Origin: CAYPIE01 sp964410665
Lineage (GTDB): Bacteria; Planctomycetota; Planctomycetia; Gemmatales; Gemmataceae
Direction: 5' to 3'
DNA length: 8,554 bases
NCBI GenBank assembly: GCA_964410665.1
Contig: CAYPIE010000160.1
Location: forward strand, 1 to 8,554
Of this stretch, positions 1 to 7,595 are shown in pieces. A program made the position numbers and the translations under genes. Numbering within the stretch: the stretch's first letter is position 1; every line of letters begins with the position of its first letter. Below the pieces are notes generated by a model, which saw nothing but the letters and a program-made list of their open reading frames with translations, was not told the origin of the DNA and searched no databases.

Positions 1-64
1 CCGCTTCGTCCTCGGTGAACGCATCGAACGCCAGCACTACCAACAACTGGAACTGCTGATCTGA
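1..64 (+). CDS. C-terminal end of an unidentified protein (partial gene)
   Basis: An open frame enters from the left edge (first full codon at position 2) and ends at TGA 62-64. It gives 20 residues, RFVLGERIERQHYQQLELLI. Thirteen of the 20 codons end in G or C, and the Leu, Arg, Ile and His codons are those favoured in the real genes of this window, so a gene end is more likely than chance. The tail looks like a charged helix. No family can be named from so few residues. A chance frame remains possible because only 63 bases are visible. Confidence 0.4.
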   Translation, partial: RFVLGERIERQHYQQLELLI

Positions 65-575
65 GCCAAGTCCACGCGCGAACGCCGAACGTCGCTTAAT
101 CCAATGACGAAATTGCATACGAGACGACGGTGTTGGACGCGGTTGGCCAGGTGTCTGTGAACTGATTGCAACGGCTCGGGGCGAAACATCCCGGCATCGA
201 TGCCAATTACCAGATGCGCATCTCGGGGCAGAGACCGGCGGTTCCGAATTCTCCTAGCGAAACTCTCAGATTCGTGGCGAAACATTCCCAAGAAAGTGCT
301 CGCCCACTTCACTCACACCCCGAGCTGGTGTCTCAAACAGGGGCCTTGGTTTTGGCTAGGCCATTTAGACTTCGCAGATCGATATGAGCACGAGCATTTG
401 CTTGCCTCACCCAGCCGACATGTTACTCTGACTCGACAAGACATCCCAGGAGGGCCATCCAACGGTTGCTCTCTTGCGCCGATTGCCTTGGCCGTGTTCT
501 GGGCGTTCGGCGTGTGTGGCCGGTACCGCGGCTGCGTCACTTACCTTCCCACCACTCTTCCATCGGAGACTTCCT
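65..575. other. Gene-free interval upstream of the esterase gene
   Basis: About 510 bases without a supportable gene. Open frames exist on both strands, but their products are rich in Arg, Ser and Pro, match no family I know, and lack a Shine-Dalgarno sequence. A 5-bp inverted repeat (342-346 with 358-362, 11-base loop) has no following T run. A near-repeat of GGCGAAACATCCC (about 182-194 and 276-289) is the only repeated motif I saw. The promoter of the esterase gene presumably lies here, but no hexamer pair was convincing. Confidence 0.5.
565..569 (+). promoter_or_regulatory. Shine-Dalgarno site fixing the esterase start
   Basis: GGAGA lies 6 bases before the ATG at 576. It supports that ATG over the in-frame TTG at 474. 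Translation from 576 also places a signal peptide directly at the N terminus. Confidence 0.7.
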
Positions 576-1661
576 ATGAAACCACACCCGACAAGACGAT
601 CGATGGTACGCTTGACCGCCATGGCGATGGCATTGCTCGTGATTCCCCCCGTGACTGCTGAGGTTCCCGATCAGCTCCCTGATCCCGATGGGAAACCGTC
701 GGATCAGACCAAGCCGGTAAAGGTGTTTATCCTCCTGGGGCAATCCAACATGCTCGGCTTCGGCCGGGTCGGCCCCGAGGACCAGCAGGGGACGCTGACG
801 CACCTGATTAAGCAAGAAGGCAAGTACCCGCATCTGGTCGATGAGAAAGGGAACTGGACGGAACGAAAAGATGTCCGCTACGTGCAGGTGATGCACCGCA
901 ACAACAAGATGGGATTACTGCGTAACGAGTGGCTGACCGTCAAGGGCCGGCATATCGGGCCAGAGCTGCAGTTCGGCCACATCATGGGGCACGTACTCGA
1001 CGAACCAGTCCTGGTGCTCAAATCCTGTATCGGCAACCGGAGCCTGGGCTGGGATCTGCTTCCCCCCGGCAGCAAGCAGTTCGAGTTCGATGGCAAGATC
1101 TACGCGGGCTACAAGGAATCTCCCCTGTCGTGGGCCAAGGGGACCAAGCCACAGCCCATCAACTGGTACGCCGGCAAGCAGTACGACGACGATGTCGGCA
1201 ATGCCAAGACGATCCTGAAGGACCTCAAGAAGTACTACCCCGGATACCAAGGACAGGGCTACGAGGTCGCCGGTTTTGTCTGGTGGCAGGGACACAAGGA
1301 CCAGAACGCCGCGCACGCCAGCCGCTACGAGCAGAACCTGGTGCACCTGATCAAGACCCTGCGCAAGGACTTTGAATCGCCCCAGGCTAAGTTCGTGTTG
1401 GCCACCATTGCTTTCGAGGGCAAGGATCTGAAAGGCCACGGGTTGACCATCGCCAAGGCACAGCTGGCGGTCAGTGGCGAGACCGACAAGTATCCGGAAT
1501 TTCAGGGGAATGTGAAAGCCGTGGACGCCCGGCCTTTCTGGCGCGACAAGAGTATCTCGCCGACCGGGGCCGGCTATCACTACAACCACAACGCCATGAC
1601 CTACATGGAAGTTGGCAATGCCCTCGGGTGGGCGATGGCAGAGTTGTTGGGGAAAAAGTAA
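576..1661 (+). CDS. Secreted sialate O-acetylesterase-like protein (SGNH hydrolase, SASA / CE6-type)
   Basis: The 361-residue product is predicted to remove acetyl groups from decorated sugars outside the cytoplasm; the substrate is unknown. Residues 1-28 form a Sec signal peptide: basic MKPHPTRRSMVR, a hydrophobic AMAMALLVIPP core, and likely cleavage after VTA. The nucleophile block is GQSNM at 55-59 (Ser57). A GPELQFG block follows at 128-134 and WWQGHKD at 236-242, the usual third block of SASA-domain esterases. The last block, GYHYNHNA (333-340), supplies the probable catalytic His335. Its DxxH motif reads AGYH, so the usual Asp is Ala332. The gene stands alone on the + strand and converges on the DUF1501 gene 64 bases away. 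The family call is strong. Activity and substrate are inferred, and planctomycete paralogues are often annotated only as SASA-domain proteins. Confidence 0.87.
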   Translation: MKPHPTRRSMVRLTAMAMALLVIPPVTAEVPDQLPDPDGKPSDQTKPVKVFILLGQSNMLGFGRVGPEDQQGTLTHLIKQEGKYPHLVDEKGNWTERKDVRYVQVMHRNNKMGLLRNEWLTVKGRHIGPELQFGHIMGHVLDEPVLVLKSCIGNRSLGWDLLPPGSKQFEFDGKIYAGYKESPLSWAKGTKPQPINWYAGKQYDDDVGNAKTILKDLKKYYPGYQGQGYEVAGFVWWQGHKDQNAAHASRYEQNLVHLIKTLRKDFESPQAKFVLATIAFEGKDLKGHGLTIAKAQLAVSGETDKYPEFQGNVKAVDARPFWRDKSISPTGAGYHYNHNAMTYMEVGNALGWAMAELLGKK

Positions 1662-1725
1662 GCGTGTGGGCTACCTCGGCTTCAAGCGTGTCCAGATTCG
1701 TGACTCGTTGCAGAGCCTGGTGGAC

Positions 1726-3123
1726 TCAGGCGATGAGTTCCTTGATGACCTCGCCGCCAAATTGGCTAAGTTGCTTGTACCGCCCGCCGTGGAAGTAGGT
1801 CAGCTTGTTGTCGTCCAACCCGAGCAGGTGTAGCAGCGTGACATGGAAGTCCCGGATGGGGTGCACACAGTCCACCGCGCTGCTACCCAGTTCGTCGGTC
1901 GCCCCGACGACTCCTGGCTTCACACCGCCGCCGGCCAGCAGCATGCCCATCGCGTTGATGTTGTGCCCGCGTCCCAGTGAGTATACGCCGCCCCGCTTGT
2001 TGTTGTCGGGGGTGCGGCCAAATTCACCGGTCCAGATCACTAGGGTCTCGTCGAGCATGCCGCGGCGTTTCAGATCCTTGATCAGTGCGGCAAACGGTCG
2101 GTCCACGCTCCGGATCCGGGCGGCATGGCCTCGTTCCAGGTAGTCGTGACTGTCCCAGCCGCCAGCGAAGATTTGCACGAAGCGCACGCCCTTCTCGACC
2201 ATCTTCCGGGCTAGCAAGCACTGCCGGCCGAACGCGGCCGTCTCCTTCGCGTGCAAGCCATACATCTCTTGCGTTTCCGACGTCTCACCCCGGAGATCCA
2301 CCAAGTCGGGCACCTCGGCTTGCATCCGGAAGGCGAGCTCGTAGCTCTGCATCCGCGCGGCCAGTTCTCCGTGCTCGGGGTGCTGGTTTGCGTGCTGGGC
2401 GTTTAGCCGGGCCAGTTCGTCGAGAAACCGCCGCTGGTGCTTGCGCGACTTGTACGGCTGCGAATGCAGGTCGAGGATCGGAGAGCCCTTGGGGCGCAGT
2501 CGTGTACCTTGGTAGTAGGCCGGGAGAAACCCGTTGCTCCAGTTTCCGGTTCCACCCTGCGGGTACGCAAGTTCGGTCATCACCACGTAGCCGGGTAGGT
2601 TCTGGTTGGCCGTGCCCAGACCGTAAGTGGTCCACGCTCCCAGGGCCGGGTCGCCGCCGAGGCGGCTACCGGTGTTCATGTGGTAGAGCGCCTCTGGGTG
2701 GTTGAGGGATTCCGCCTGGCAGCCGCGGTAGTTGCACAACGCATCGGCCACCTCCGGATCGGCCAGGTGCATCCACTGGTCGCACATCTGAATCCCATGG
2801 TTGCCGACGGCTCGGAACTTGAACGGACTGCCGACGAAGAATTTAAACCCCGATTCCAGCGTGCCGGTGAGTTTGGACTCGGTCTTGTGCCGTCGGGTGA
2901 GTTCGGGTTTAGGGTCAAAGGTGTCCATGTGCCCGGGCCCGCCCTCCATGAAGAGCATGATCACGCTTTTCGCCTTGGCGGGGAGCATCGGAGCCTTTGG
3001 CGCCAGCGGCCCGGTGGTAGACGCAGGTTCCCTAGCCAACAGGTCGGTGAACGCGAGCGATCCGAGGGACGCACCTAGGCCAAACAGCGCCTGGCGGCGA
3101 TCGAGGAGAGTCGTGGGGTTCAT
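1726..3123 (-). CDS. DUF1501 family protein with Tat-type signal
   Basis: The product has 465 residues. DUF1501 proteins are distantly related to the alkaline phosphatase/sulfatase fold, but I know of no proven reaction for this branch. The N terminus DRRQALFGLGASLGSLAF (8-25) has a twin arginine before a hydrophobic stretch, suggesting Tat export of a folded protein. Family motifs in order are MEGGPGHMDTFDPKP (59-73), YRGCQAESLNHPEA (132-145), GGWDSH (321-326), TGEFGRTP (365-372), GRGHN (384-388), GGGVKPG (398-404) and HPIRDFHVTLLHLLGLD (421-437). These cover the full length. The ATG at 3123 is chosen because the family sequence and signal begin there and GAGGA precedes it by 4 bases. It follows the cytochrome/DUF1553 gene by 7 bases and is the last gene of the - strand block. 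The two genes are a standard planctomycete pair, so the proteins probably work together. Gly64 sits where Ser is common. Confidence 0.93.
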   Translation of the reverse strand: MNPTTLLDRRQALFGLGASLGSLAFTDLLAREPASTTGPLAPKAPMLPAKAKSVIMLFMEGGPGHMDTFDPKPELTRRHKTESKLTGTLESGFKFFVGSPFKFRAVGNHGIQMCDQWMHLADPEVADALCNYRGCQAESLNHPEALYHMNTGSRLGGDPALGAWTTYGLGTANQNLPGYVVMTELAYPQGGTGNWSNGFLPAYYQGTRLRPKGSPILDLHSQPYKSRKHQRRFLDELARLNAQHANQHPEHGELAARMQSYELAFRMQAEVPDLVDLRGETSETQEMYGLHAKETAAFGRQCLLARKMVEKGVRFVQIFAGGWDSHDYLERGHAARIRSVDRPFAALIKDLKRRGMLDETLVIWTGEFGRTPDNNKRGGVYSLGRGHNINAMGMLLAGGGVKPGVVGATDELGSSAVDCVHPIRDFHVTLLHLLGLDDNKLTYFHGGRYKQLSQFGGEVIKELIA

Positions 3124-3127
3124 GGCG

Positions 3128-3132
3128 TCCTC
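3128..3132 (-). promoter_or_regulatory. Shine-Dalgarno site of the DUF1501 gene, overlapping the upstream stop
   Basis: On the - strand, GAGGA lies 4 bases before the ATG at 3123 and shares two bases with the TGA stop (3133-3131) of the preceding gene. A ribosome finishing that gene would sit on this site, so translation is probably coupled. The site also supports 3123 over the longer in-frame start at 3309. Confidence 0.65.
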
Positions 3133-5983
3133 AATACAAATAGATAAACTCGTTGCTGTTGAGCAGCAGTAGGCACAGGTCCGCGAGGGCGCGGGTCTCG
3201 GCGCTGACGGTGGCCGGCTTAGCGTCGGAGACGTAGTCCTCGAACACCGGCAGGATTTCCTGGTAGGTGAATTCTTGGCCGGAGAACTCCTCGACCAGCG
3301 CTTGCTCAATCCAGGTGGGGTACACCACCGGCTTGGGCTTGATGTCCCGATGGTAGGACTGCATCTCTCCGACGTAAGTGGTCAGTTGCTCCACCTCAGC
3401 GGGCGTCGCCCCGCGGCCCAGTACGAGACGGAAGGCCCGTTTCACCTGGCCCGCCAGGGTGTCTGCTTCCTTCTCCAACCGCTGCGCCAGGGCGATGCTG
3501 CGGTCGGTCATCAGATCGCTGTTGAGCAGGGCGAATGCCTGGGGCGACACCGCGGCGGTGTCGCGCAACTCGCAGGAGTCGTTCGGGTTCGGCCGGTTGA
3601 AGACTTCCAGGAACGGGTCGGGCAAGCCGCGGCCGCGGTAGGCGTAGATGCTACGGCGGTTGCGCTGCCGTGGCGTACGCGAGGGTTGGTACGATGGGGC
3701 GAGCGAGAACTGAATCATCCGAGGTTGGAAGGCAACCTCCAGGTTGATCTCGGGCATCACCGGTAGTCCGCCCATTGCCGGGTTCAACTCGCCGCTGATG
3801 TGGAGCATGGCGTCGCGCAACTCCTCCGCGGTTAGCCGGCGGGGCGGGAAGAACGCCAGCAGGTCGTTGTCCGGGTCGTGCTTGCGGAGTTCCGCGATCT
3901 GGGGGTGACGACTCCCCATCCGGTACGTCTGTGACATCATGATGCGTCGGTGCAGACGCTTAAAGGTCCAACCGTGTTCGACGAAATCGGCCGCCAGCCA
4001 GTCGAGCAGTTGCGGGTGCGTCGGCTTGGCCCCCTTCGCCCCGAAATTGTTCGGGTTGCCGGCGATTGGCTTGCCAAAGTGATACTGCCAGACACGGTTC
4101 ACGATCGCCCGGGACGTCAGCGGGTTACGCGAGTCGGTGATCCATTTCGCCAGGGCGAGCCGCCGGCGCGTGATCTGCGCGGGCAGGACGTACGGATCGA
4201 CGTCCGAATCTTCGACTGGCACGGCGACGCCGCTGAGGACGCCGGGGCGGACCGTCTCTCCCGGTGCCTCCAACGTACCGCCGAGTAGGATGTGCGATTG
4301 TGGCTTCCAGCTCTGCTCGATCTTCGCGGGCATGCGTAGCTTGCGTGCACTGTTCCACGCCAACCTCTGCTCCGGCCCATCGTAGACCGCGTTGACCATC
4401 GGCTGGTAGCGTTCGAGCCGGCGTCTCCAGATCCATTCATCTTGTTGGCGGACCTTGAGCCGCCCTTCATCCACGTGATCCAGGCCGACGTTTCGCGGTG
4501 GCTTCTTCGCATCGGGGTCGTTCCGGCGGGCTGCTTCGTTCTTGTACGATAGGTCGTGGGTCGCATACCACCGCCGCGCTGCGGCCTCGCGCTTGGCCTC
4601 GATCTTTTCTTTTTCCGTGGTGGCGTACTGAAGCAACTTCTCGACCAACGCCTTGCCTTCGACAAAGCCGTCACGGTTTTCCGCTGCCAGGAATCGCAGC
4701 GGCCGCTCGGCCATCTGGGTACCGGCGAACACCGCATACAGCCGGTAGTAATCGCGGGTCGGGATCGGGTCGAACTTGTGGTCGTGGCACTTACAGCAAC
4801 GCATGGTTGTGGCGAGGAACGTCTGCCCGACCGCGTTGACCACATCGTCGAGGTAGATCTGTCGGGCCTGTGGCGGCATGATCATGGCGTTGTCCCACGG
4901 CCCCATCCGCAGGAAGCTCGTGGCCACGATCCACTCCGCCTCCTCGTCCGAGTACGCACCGGTGGTGCGGACCTCGGCAACCTTCGCCTGGTCGCCGTGG
5001 AACCGGCGTAGCACCGAGCCATCGGCCAACTCGTCCCCGGCCAGTTGCTCGAGGACGAAGCGGTCGTAGGGCTTGTCCTGGTTGAACGATCGGATGACGT
5101 AGTCGCGGTAGCGCCACATGTTGGACCGCTCGTAATCGTTCGCCATGCCGCCGGTGTCGGCGTAACGTGCCACATCGAGCCAGTGCTGGGCCCAGCGCTC
5201 GCCGTAGTGTGGGCTGGCCAGCAAGCGGTCGATCAATTTCTCCCAAGCTCTCTCAGGGTTGGATTCCCAATCGGAGAGGAACCGGTCCACTTCGAGCGGG
5301 GTCGGGGGCAGGCCGATCAGGTCGAACGTTGCCCGACGGACGAGCGTTCGAGGGTCGGCTTGGGAGGAGGGGGTGACACCGGCTTTGGCCAACTTCGACC
5401 GGATGAAGTCGTCAATCGGGCTCTCGGATACCTCGGGTAGATCGGGCTTCTTGACCGGGCGGAAGGCCCAGACGTCCTCCGGTTGATACCGACGGAACGT
5501 CCACTCCTCGGAGAGCCCGCCACTGGTCGGGACCAGGGTGCCGTCCACGGTAAGCAGAGTCTTCCGCTCCTGAGCGCGGAATTGCTTCTGGGCTTCCTCG
5601 TTTGGCCACGGTGCACCGGCGGCGATCCAACGCTGAACCAGTTGCACCTGGGCCACGCAGAGGCGGTCGTTCTCCTTCGGCGGCATCTCAAGGCCGTCCC
5701 ACCTGACCGCCCGGACGAGCAGGCTCTCGCCAGGCTTACCCGGAACGACCCCCGGTTCTCCAGAACGACCCCCTGCGAGCAAAGCGGTCCGGCTCCGCAA
5801 GTCCAGACCGCCTTTCGGGGGCTCATCGCCCTCGCCGTGGCAGCCGAAACACCTCGCTTTCAAGAGCGGCAGTACCTTCAGGGTGAATTCCCGCTCGGCA
5901 GTCTTCTCGTCGGCCCGGGTGGTCGGGATAAGGAATGCGGCGATCGCCAGGGCACTCGCCAGAAGCAGCTTAGGGCTTACCAT
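3131..5983 (-). CDS. Exported planctomycete cytochrome c / DUF1549 / DUF1553 protein
   Basis: The product has 950 residues. A Sec signal peptide, MVSPKLLLASALAIAAFLIP, ends near TRA (22-24). The N-terminal planctomycete cytochrome c domain (about 33-125) has CFGCH at 45-49, binding heme through Cys45, Cys48 and His49; Met100 in EMPPKEN could be the distal ligand. The DUF1549 domain (about 187-430) includes LIGLPPTP (222-229), HYGERWAQHWLDVARYADT (259-277) and a second CxxCH, CCKCHDHKFDP (396-406). A charged, coiled-coil-like linker (about 440-525) leads to the DUF1553 domain (about 605-905), with SRNPLTSRAIVNRVWQYHFG (618-637), RRLTAEELRDAML (715-727) and FNRPNPNDSCELR (795-807). The function is unknown; secreted heme-linked redox or polymer processing is a reasonable guess. 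The ATG at 5983 is chosen because GGAGG precedes it and the signal peptide starts there. It overlaps the upstream gene by 14 bases. I see no frameshift. Confidence 0.93.
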   Translation of the reverse strand: MVSPKLLLASALAIAAFLIPTTRADEKTAEREFTLKVLPLLKARCFGCHGEGDEPPKGGLDLRSRTALLAGGRSGEPGVVPGKPGESLLVRAVRWDGLEMPPKENDRLCVAQVQLVQRWIAAGAPWPNEEAQKQFRAQERKTLLTVDGTLVPTSGGLSEEWTFRRYQPEDVWAFRPVKKPDLPEVSESPIDDFIRSKLAKAGVTPSSQADPRTLVRRATFDLIGLPPTPLEVDRFLSDWESNPERAWEKLIDRLLASPHYGERWAQHWLDVARYADTGGMANDYERSNMWRYRDYVIRSFNQDKPYDRFVLEQLAGDELADGSVLRRFHGDQAKVAEVRTTGAYSDEEAEWIVATSFLRMGPWDNAMIMPPQARQIYLDDVVNAVGQTFLATTMRCCKCHDHKFDPIPTRDYYRLYAVFAGTQMAERPLRFLAAENRDGFVEGKALVEKLLQYATTEKEKIEAKREAAARRWYATHDLSYKNEAARRNDPDAKKPPRNVGLDHVDEGRLKVRQQDEWIWRRRLERYQPMVNAVYDGPEQRLAWNSARKLRMPAKIEQSWKPQSHILLGGTLEAPGETVRPGVLSGVAVPVEDSDVDPYVLPAQITRRRLALAKWITDSRNPLTSRAIVNRVWQYHFGKPIAGNPNNFGAKGAKPTHPQLLDWLAADFVEHGWTFKRLHRRIMMSQTYRMGSRHPQIAELRKHDPDNDLLAFFPPRRLTAEELRDAMLHISGELNPAMGGLPVMPEINLEVAFQPRMIQFSLAPSYQPSRTPRQRNRRSIYAYRGRGLPDPFLEVFNRPNPNDSCELRDTAAVSPQAFALLNSDLMTDRSIALAQRLEKEADTLAGQVKRAFRLVLGRGATPAEVEQLTTYVGEMQSYHRDIKPKPVVYPTWIEQALVEEFSGQEFTYQEILPVFEDYVSDAKPATVSAETRALADLCLLLLNSNEFIYLY

Positions 5984-7595
5984 CGGTATAGAGCCTCCGG
6001 ATTTCGTCACCCGAGAGTGGGGCGCTGAATAATTGGAATTCGTCGAGGCTGCCGTTGAGGTTCCGGACGGCGAAGTGGGGGGCGTCCCAGAACTTCGGCA
6101 ACCCCCAGTTGCCCAACGAGGCGTTGCCGATCCGCACCGTCTCGACCAGGTAGTCCTCCGGGATTACCTCCCGGCTCAAGTCCTCACCGTTGAGGTAGTG
6201 GGTGACCGTGCGGGCATCGACGTCATAGACGGTGGCAATCATCAGCCACTGGCCGCTCAGGGCCGGTGTCCAGAACGGCGGCGAGTAGAAGACGTGCTTG
6301 TCTTTCTCCCCACGGGAGCGGTCGAACACTTCCCGCTTCTTGACCGAGAAAAACAGCCGGCCATCGTTCATGATCTGCCAGTGGGGTTCGCCCTGCTCGT
6401 GCCCATCGGTTAAGAACAGGGAGTTGTACCACCGGTCCAGGCTGTTGATCCGCACCCAGCAGGTAAGCGTCAGGGACCGGTACTCACCCGGCACCGACAA
6501 CCGTACCCGACTGCCGGCAGGGCTGAAATCGAGCGCCCGGCCGGATCGCCCCCAGCGGTCGGCTGCAGGGGTGGCGGCGACCAACGCACCCGGGCTGGCG
6601 ACCGTCTTTCGGTCCCTGACCAGGTTGGGCAGGCGGCGGGCGGCAAGGTCGTCCGGGGACACGCGATAAAACGCAACCAACCGCGGGTCGTCCCGTAACT
6701 GTTCCTCCCGGTCCTGCCAGCTCCTTAGCCGGTCCAAGTATAGCGTCCGCAACCGTTTTCGGAGTTCGTCCGGGCCGACGAAATCGTCGGGCCGCGAATC
6801 GAACGGTTCCTCCCGCCCGGTGTTGGTTCGAAAAAGGGCCTCCCCCTGACGCAGACGGCGAGCTGGTGCCCCTCTTGGCTTCCAATCCACTGCCCCATCG
6901 AGGACGTGCACCTCGGCCCCGTCTTCGGTGGCACGGACCCCAAACTCGGTCCCCAGATCCACGACTTCGCCGGTATCGGTCACGAGCCGGAAGCCGTGCG
7001 CCGGCTCAGGGACACTCGCCCGTACCTTGCCACGAGCGACGGCGACCTCCATCGGAGAGCGGACCGTGAGCCGGGCTTCTCCTTCGACGACCAGGACGAC
7101 CCCGCTGAACAGTTCGAACTGGGCGACACCGGACCGCAAATGGATTTCACCCGGCGGGACCAAGCTACCGTCTGAGCGGGGACGGCCGTCACCCCAAACC
7201 GTATTGGCTTGACCGGACACGACGGCGAACCCACTGGCAAGTTCCTCGGAAGTCTCCCGATTCAGCGCCTGTCCGTGTGAGCCCAGGCGGGATTGGGCTT
7301 GCCAGGCCAGGGCCAGGAGTAACATGGCCGCGACGCCCGTCATGGTGGCAAAAGCAAGCCGCCAACGGCGTCGCGACGAGCCCGCCTTGGGCCGAGATGA
7401 AGTGGGAGCGGCATCGACTGGCGGAGAAGCCCCGGCTTCGTGCTCGAGCAGCAGCGATAACCCGACGCACGCGTAGTACTCGCGGCGAGCGATGGGATCG
7501 ACCGACAGCTCCGCCTCCAGACGGACGAAGTCCGCTTCGGAGATTTCGCCCTCGAGCAGGGCGTCGATCAACTGATGTCGTTCCAGAGCGGTCAT
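5970..7595 (-). CDS. FecR and LamG-like domain membrane protein, putative anti-sigma factor
   Basis: The product has 541 residues. Residues 1-55 (ALERHQLIDALLEGEISEADF onward) resemble the cytoplasmic N-terminal region of planctomycete anti-sigma/FecR proteins and probably contact the sigma factor; the HxxxCxxC zinc motif of ZAS anti-sigma factors is absent. After a basic SSRRRWR stretch, one transmembrane helix spans about 78-98. The periplasmic part holds a FecR domain (about 130-240) with GEVVDLGTEFGVRA (209-222) and VHVLDGAVDW (229-238), then a helical charged linker (270-300). A concanavalin A/LamG-like domain (about 345-540) carries LTLTCWVRI (375-383), DGRLFFSV (411-418) and SLDEFQLFSAPLSGDEIRRLY (516-536). 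LamG-like domains often bind glycans, so this could be the sensing end. GGAGGG sits 7 bases before the ATG, and the start overlaps the sigma gene stop in ATGA. The sensor role is inferred from domain order and position. Confidence 0.9.
   Translation of the reverse strand: MTALERHQLIDALLEGEISEADFVRLEAELSVDPIARREYYACVGLSLLLEHEAGASPPVDAAPTSSRPKAGSSRRRWRLAFATMTGVAAMLLLALAWQAQSRLGSHGQALNRETSEELASGFAVVSGQANTVWGDGRPRSDGSLVPPGEIHLRSGVAQFELFSGVVLVVEGEARLTVRSPMEVAVARGKVRASVPEPAHGFRLVTDTGEVVDLGTEFGVRATEDGAEVHVLDGAVDWKPRGAPARRLRQGEALFRTNTGREEPFDSRPDDFVGPDELRKRLRTLYLDRLRSWQDREEQLRDDPRLVAFYRVSPDDLAARRLPNLVRDRKTVASPGALVAATPAADRWGRSGRALDFSPAGSRVRLSVPGEYRSLTLTCWVRINSLDRWYNSLFLTDGHEQGEPHWQIMNDGRLFFSVKKREVFDRSRGEKDKHVFYSPPFWTPALSGQWLMIATVYDVDARTVTHYLNGEDLSREVIPEDYLVETVRIGNASLGNWGLPKFWDAPHFAVRNLNGSLDEFQLFSAPLSGDEIRRLYTDGKP
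5994..5998 (-). promoter_or_regulatory. Shine-Dalgarno site fixing the cytochrome/DUF1553 start
   Basis: On the - strand, GGAGG lies 10 bases before the ATG at 5983, inside the end of the FecR/LamG gene. The alternative GTG at 6010, nine codons upstream, has no such site and would put a polar stretch (TKSGGSIP) before the signal peptide. The spacing is slightly long, but this start is clearly better. Confidence 0.65.

Noticed and set aside
37..312. 91-codon frame on the - strand
   Set aside because: No family resemblance, no ribosome site, and it runs antisense into the likely end of the left-edge gene.
342..362. Hairpin terminator of the left-edge gene
   Set aside because: Only 5 bp of stem with an 11-base loop, no T run, and nearly 280 bases past the stop codon.
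474..575. N-terminal extension of the esterase from TTG 474
   Set aside because: No Shine-Dalgarno sequence precedes it, and it would place 34 residues before a good signal peptide. ATG 576 has GGAGA at 6 bases.
915..1589. 224-codon frame antisense to the esterase
   Set aside because: It mirrors the codon pattern of a well-supported SASA gene; long antisense frames are expected in GC-rich DNA.
1662..1725. Bidirectional terminator between the convergent genes
   Set aside because: No stable stem followed by a T run was found in either direction; only an 8-base direct repeat AAGCGTGT is visible.
2085..2705. 206-codon + strand frame opposite the DUF1501 gene
   Set aside because: Arg/Ser/Gly-rich composition with no motif; the DUF1501 reading on the other strand carries all family motifs.
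3124..3309. 62-residue extension of the DUF1501 protein from an in-frame start at 3309
   Set aside because: It is Arg/Ser-rich, runs out of frame inside the upstream gene's C-terminal coding region, and precedes a clean Tat-type N terminus with its own ribosome site.
4117..4845. 242-codon frame in another frame of the cytochrome/DUF1553 gene
   Set aside because: Its product is dominated by Arg, Ser, Thr and Trp, typical of a frame-shifted reading of a GC-rich gene whose proper frame is intact.
5984..6010. GTG start at 6010 for the cytochrome/DUF1553 protein
   Set aside because: No ribosome site; nine polar residues would precede the signal peptide. ATG 5983 fits better.
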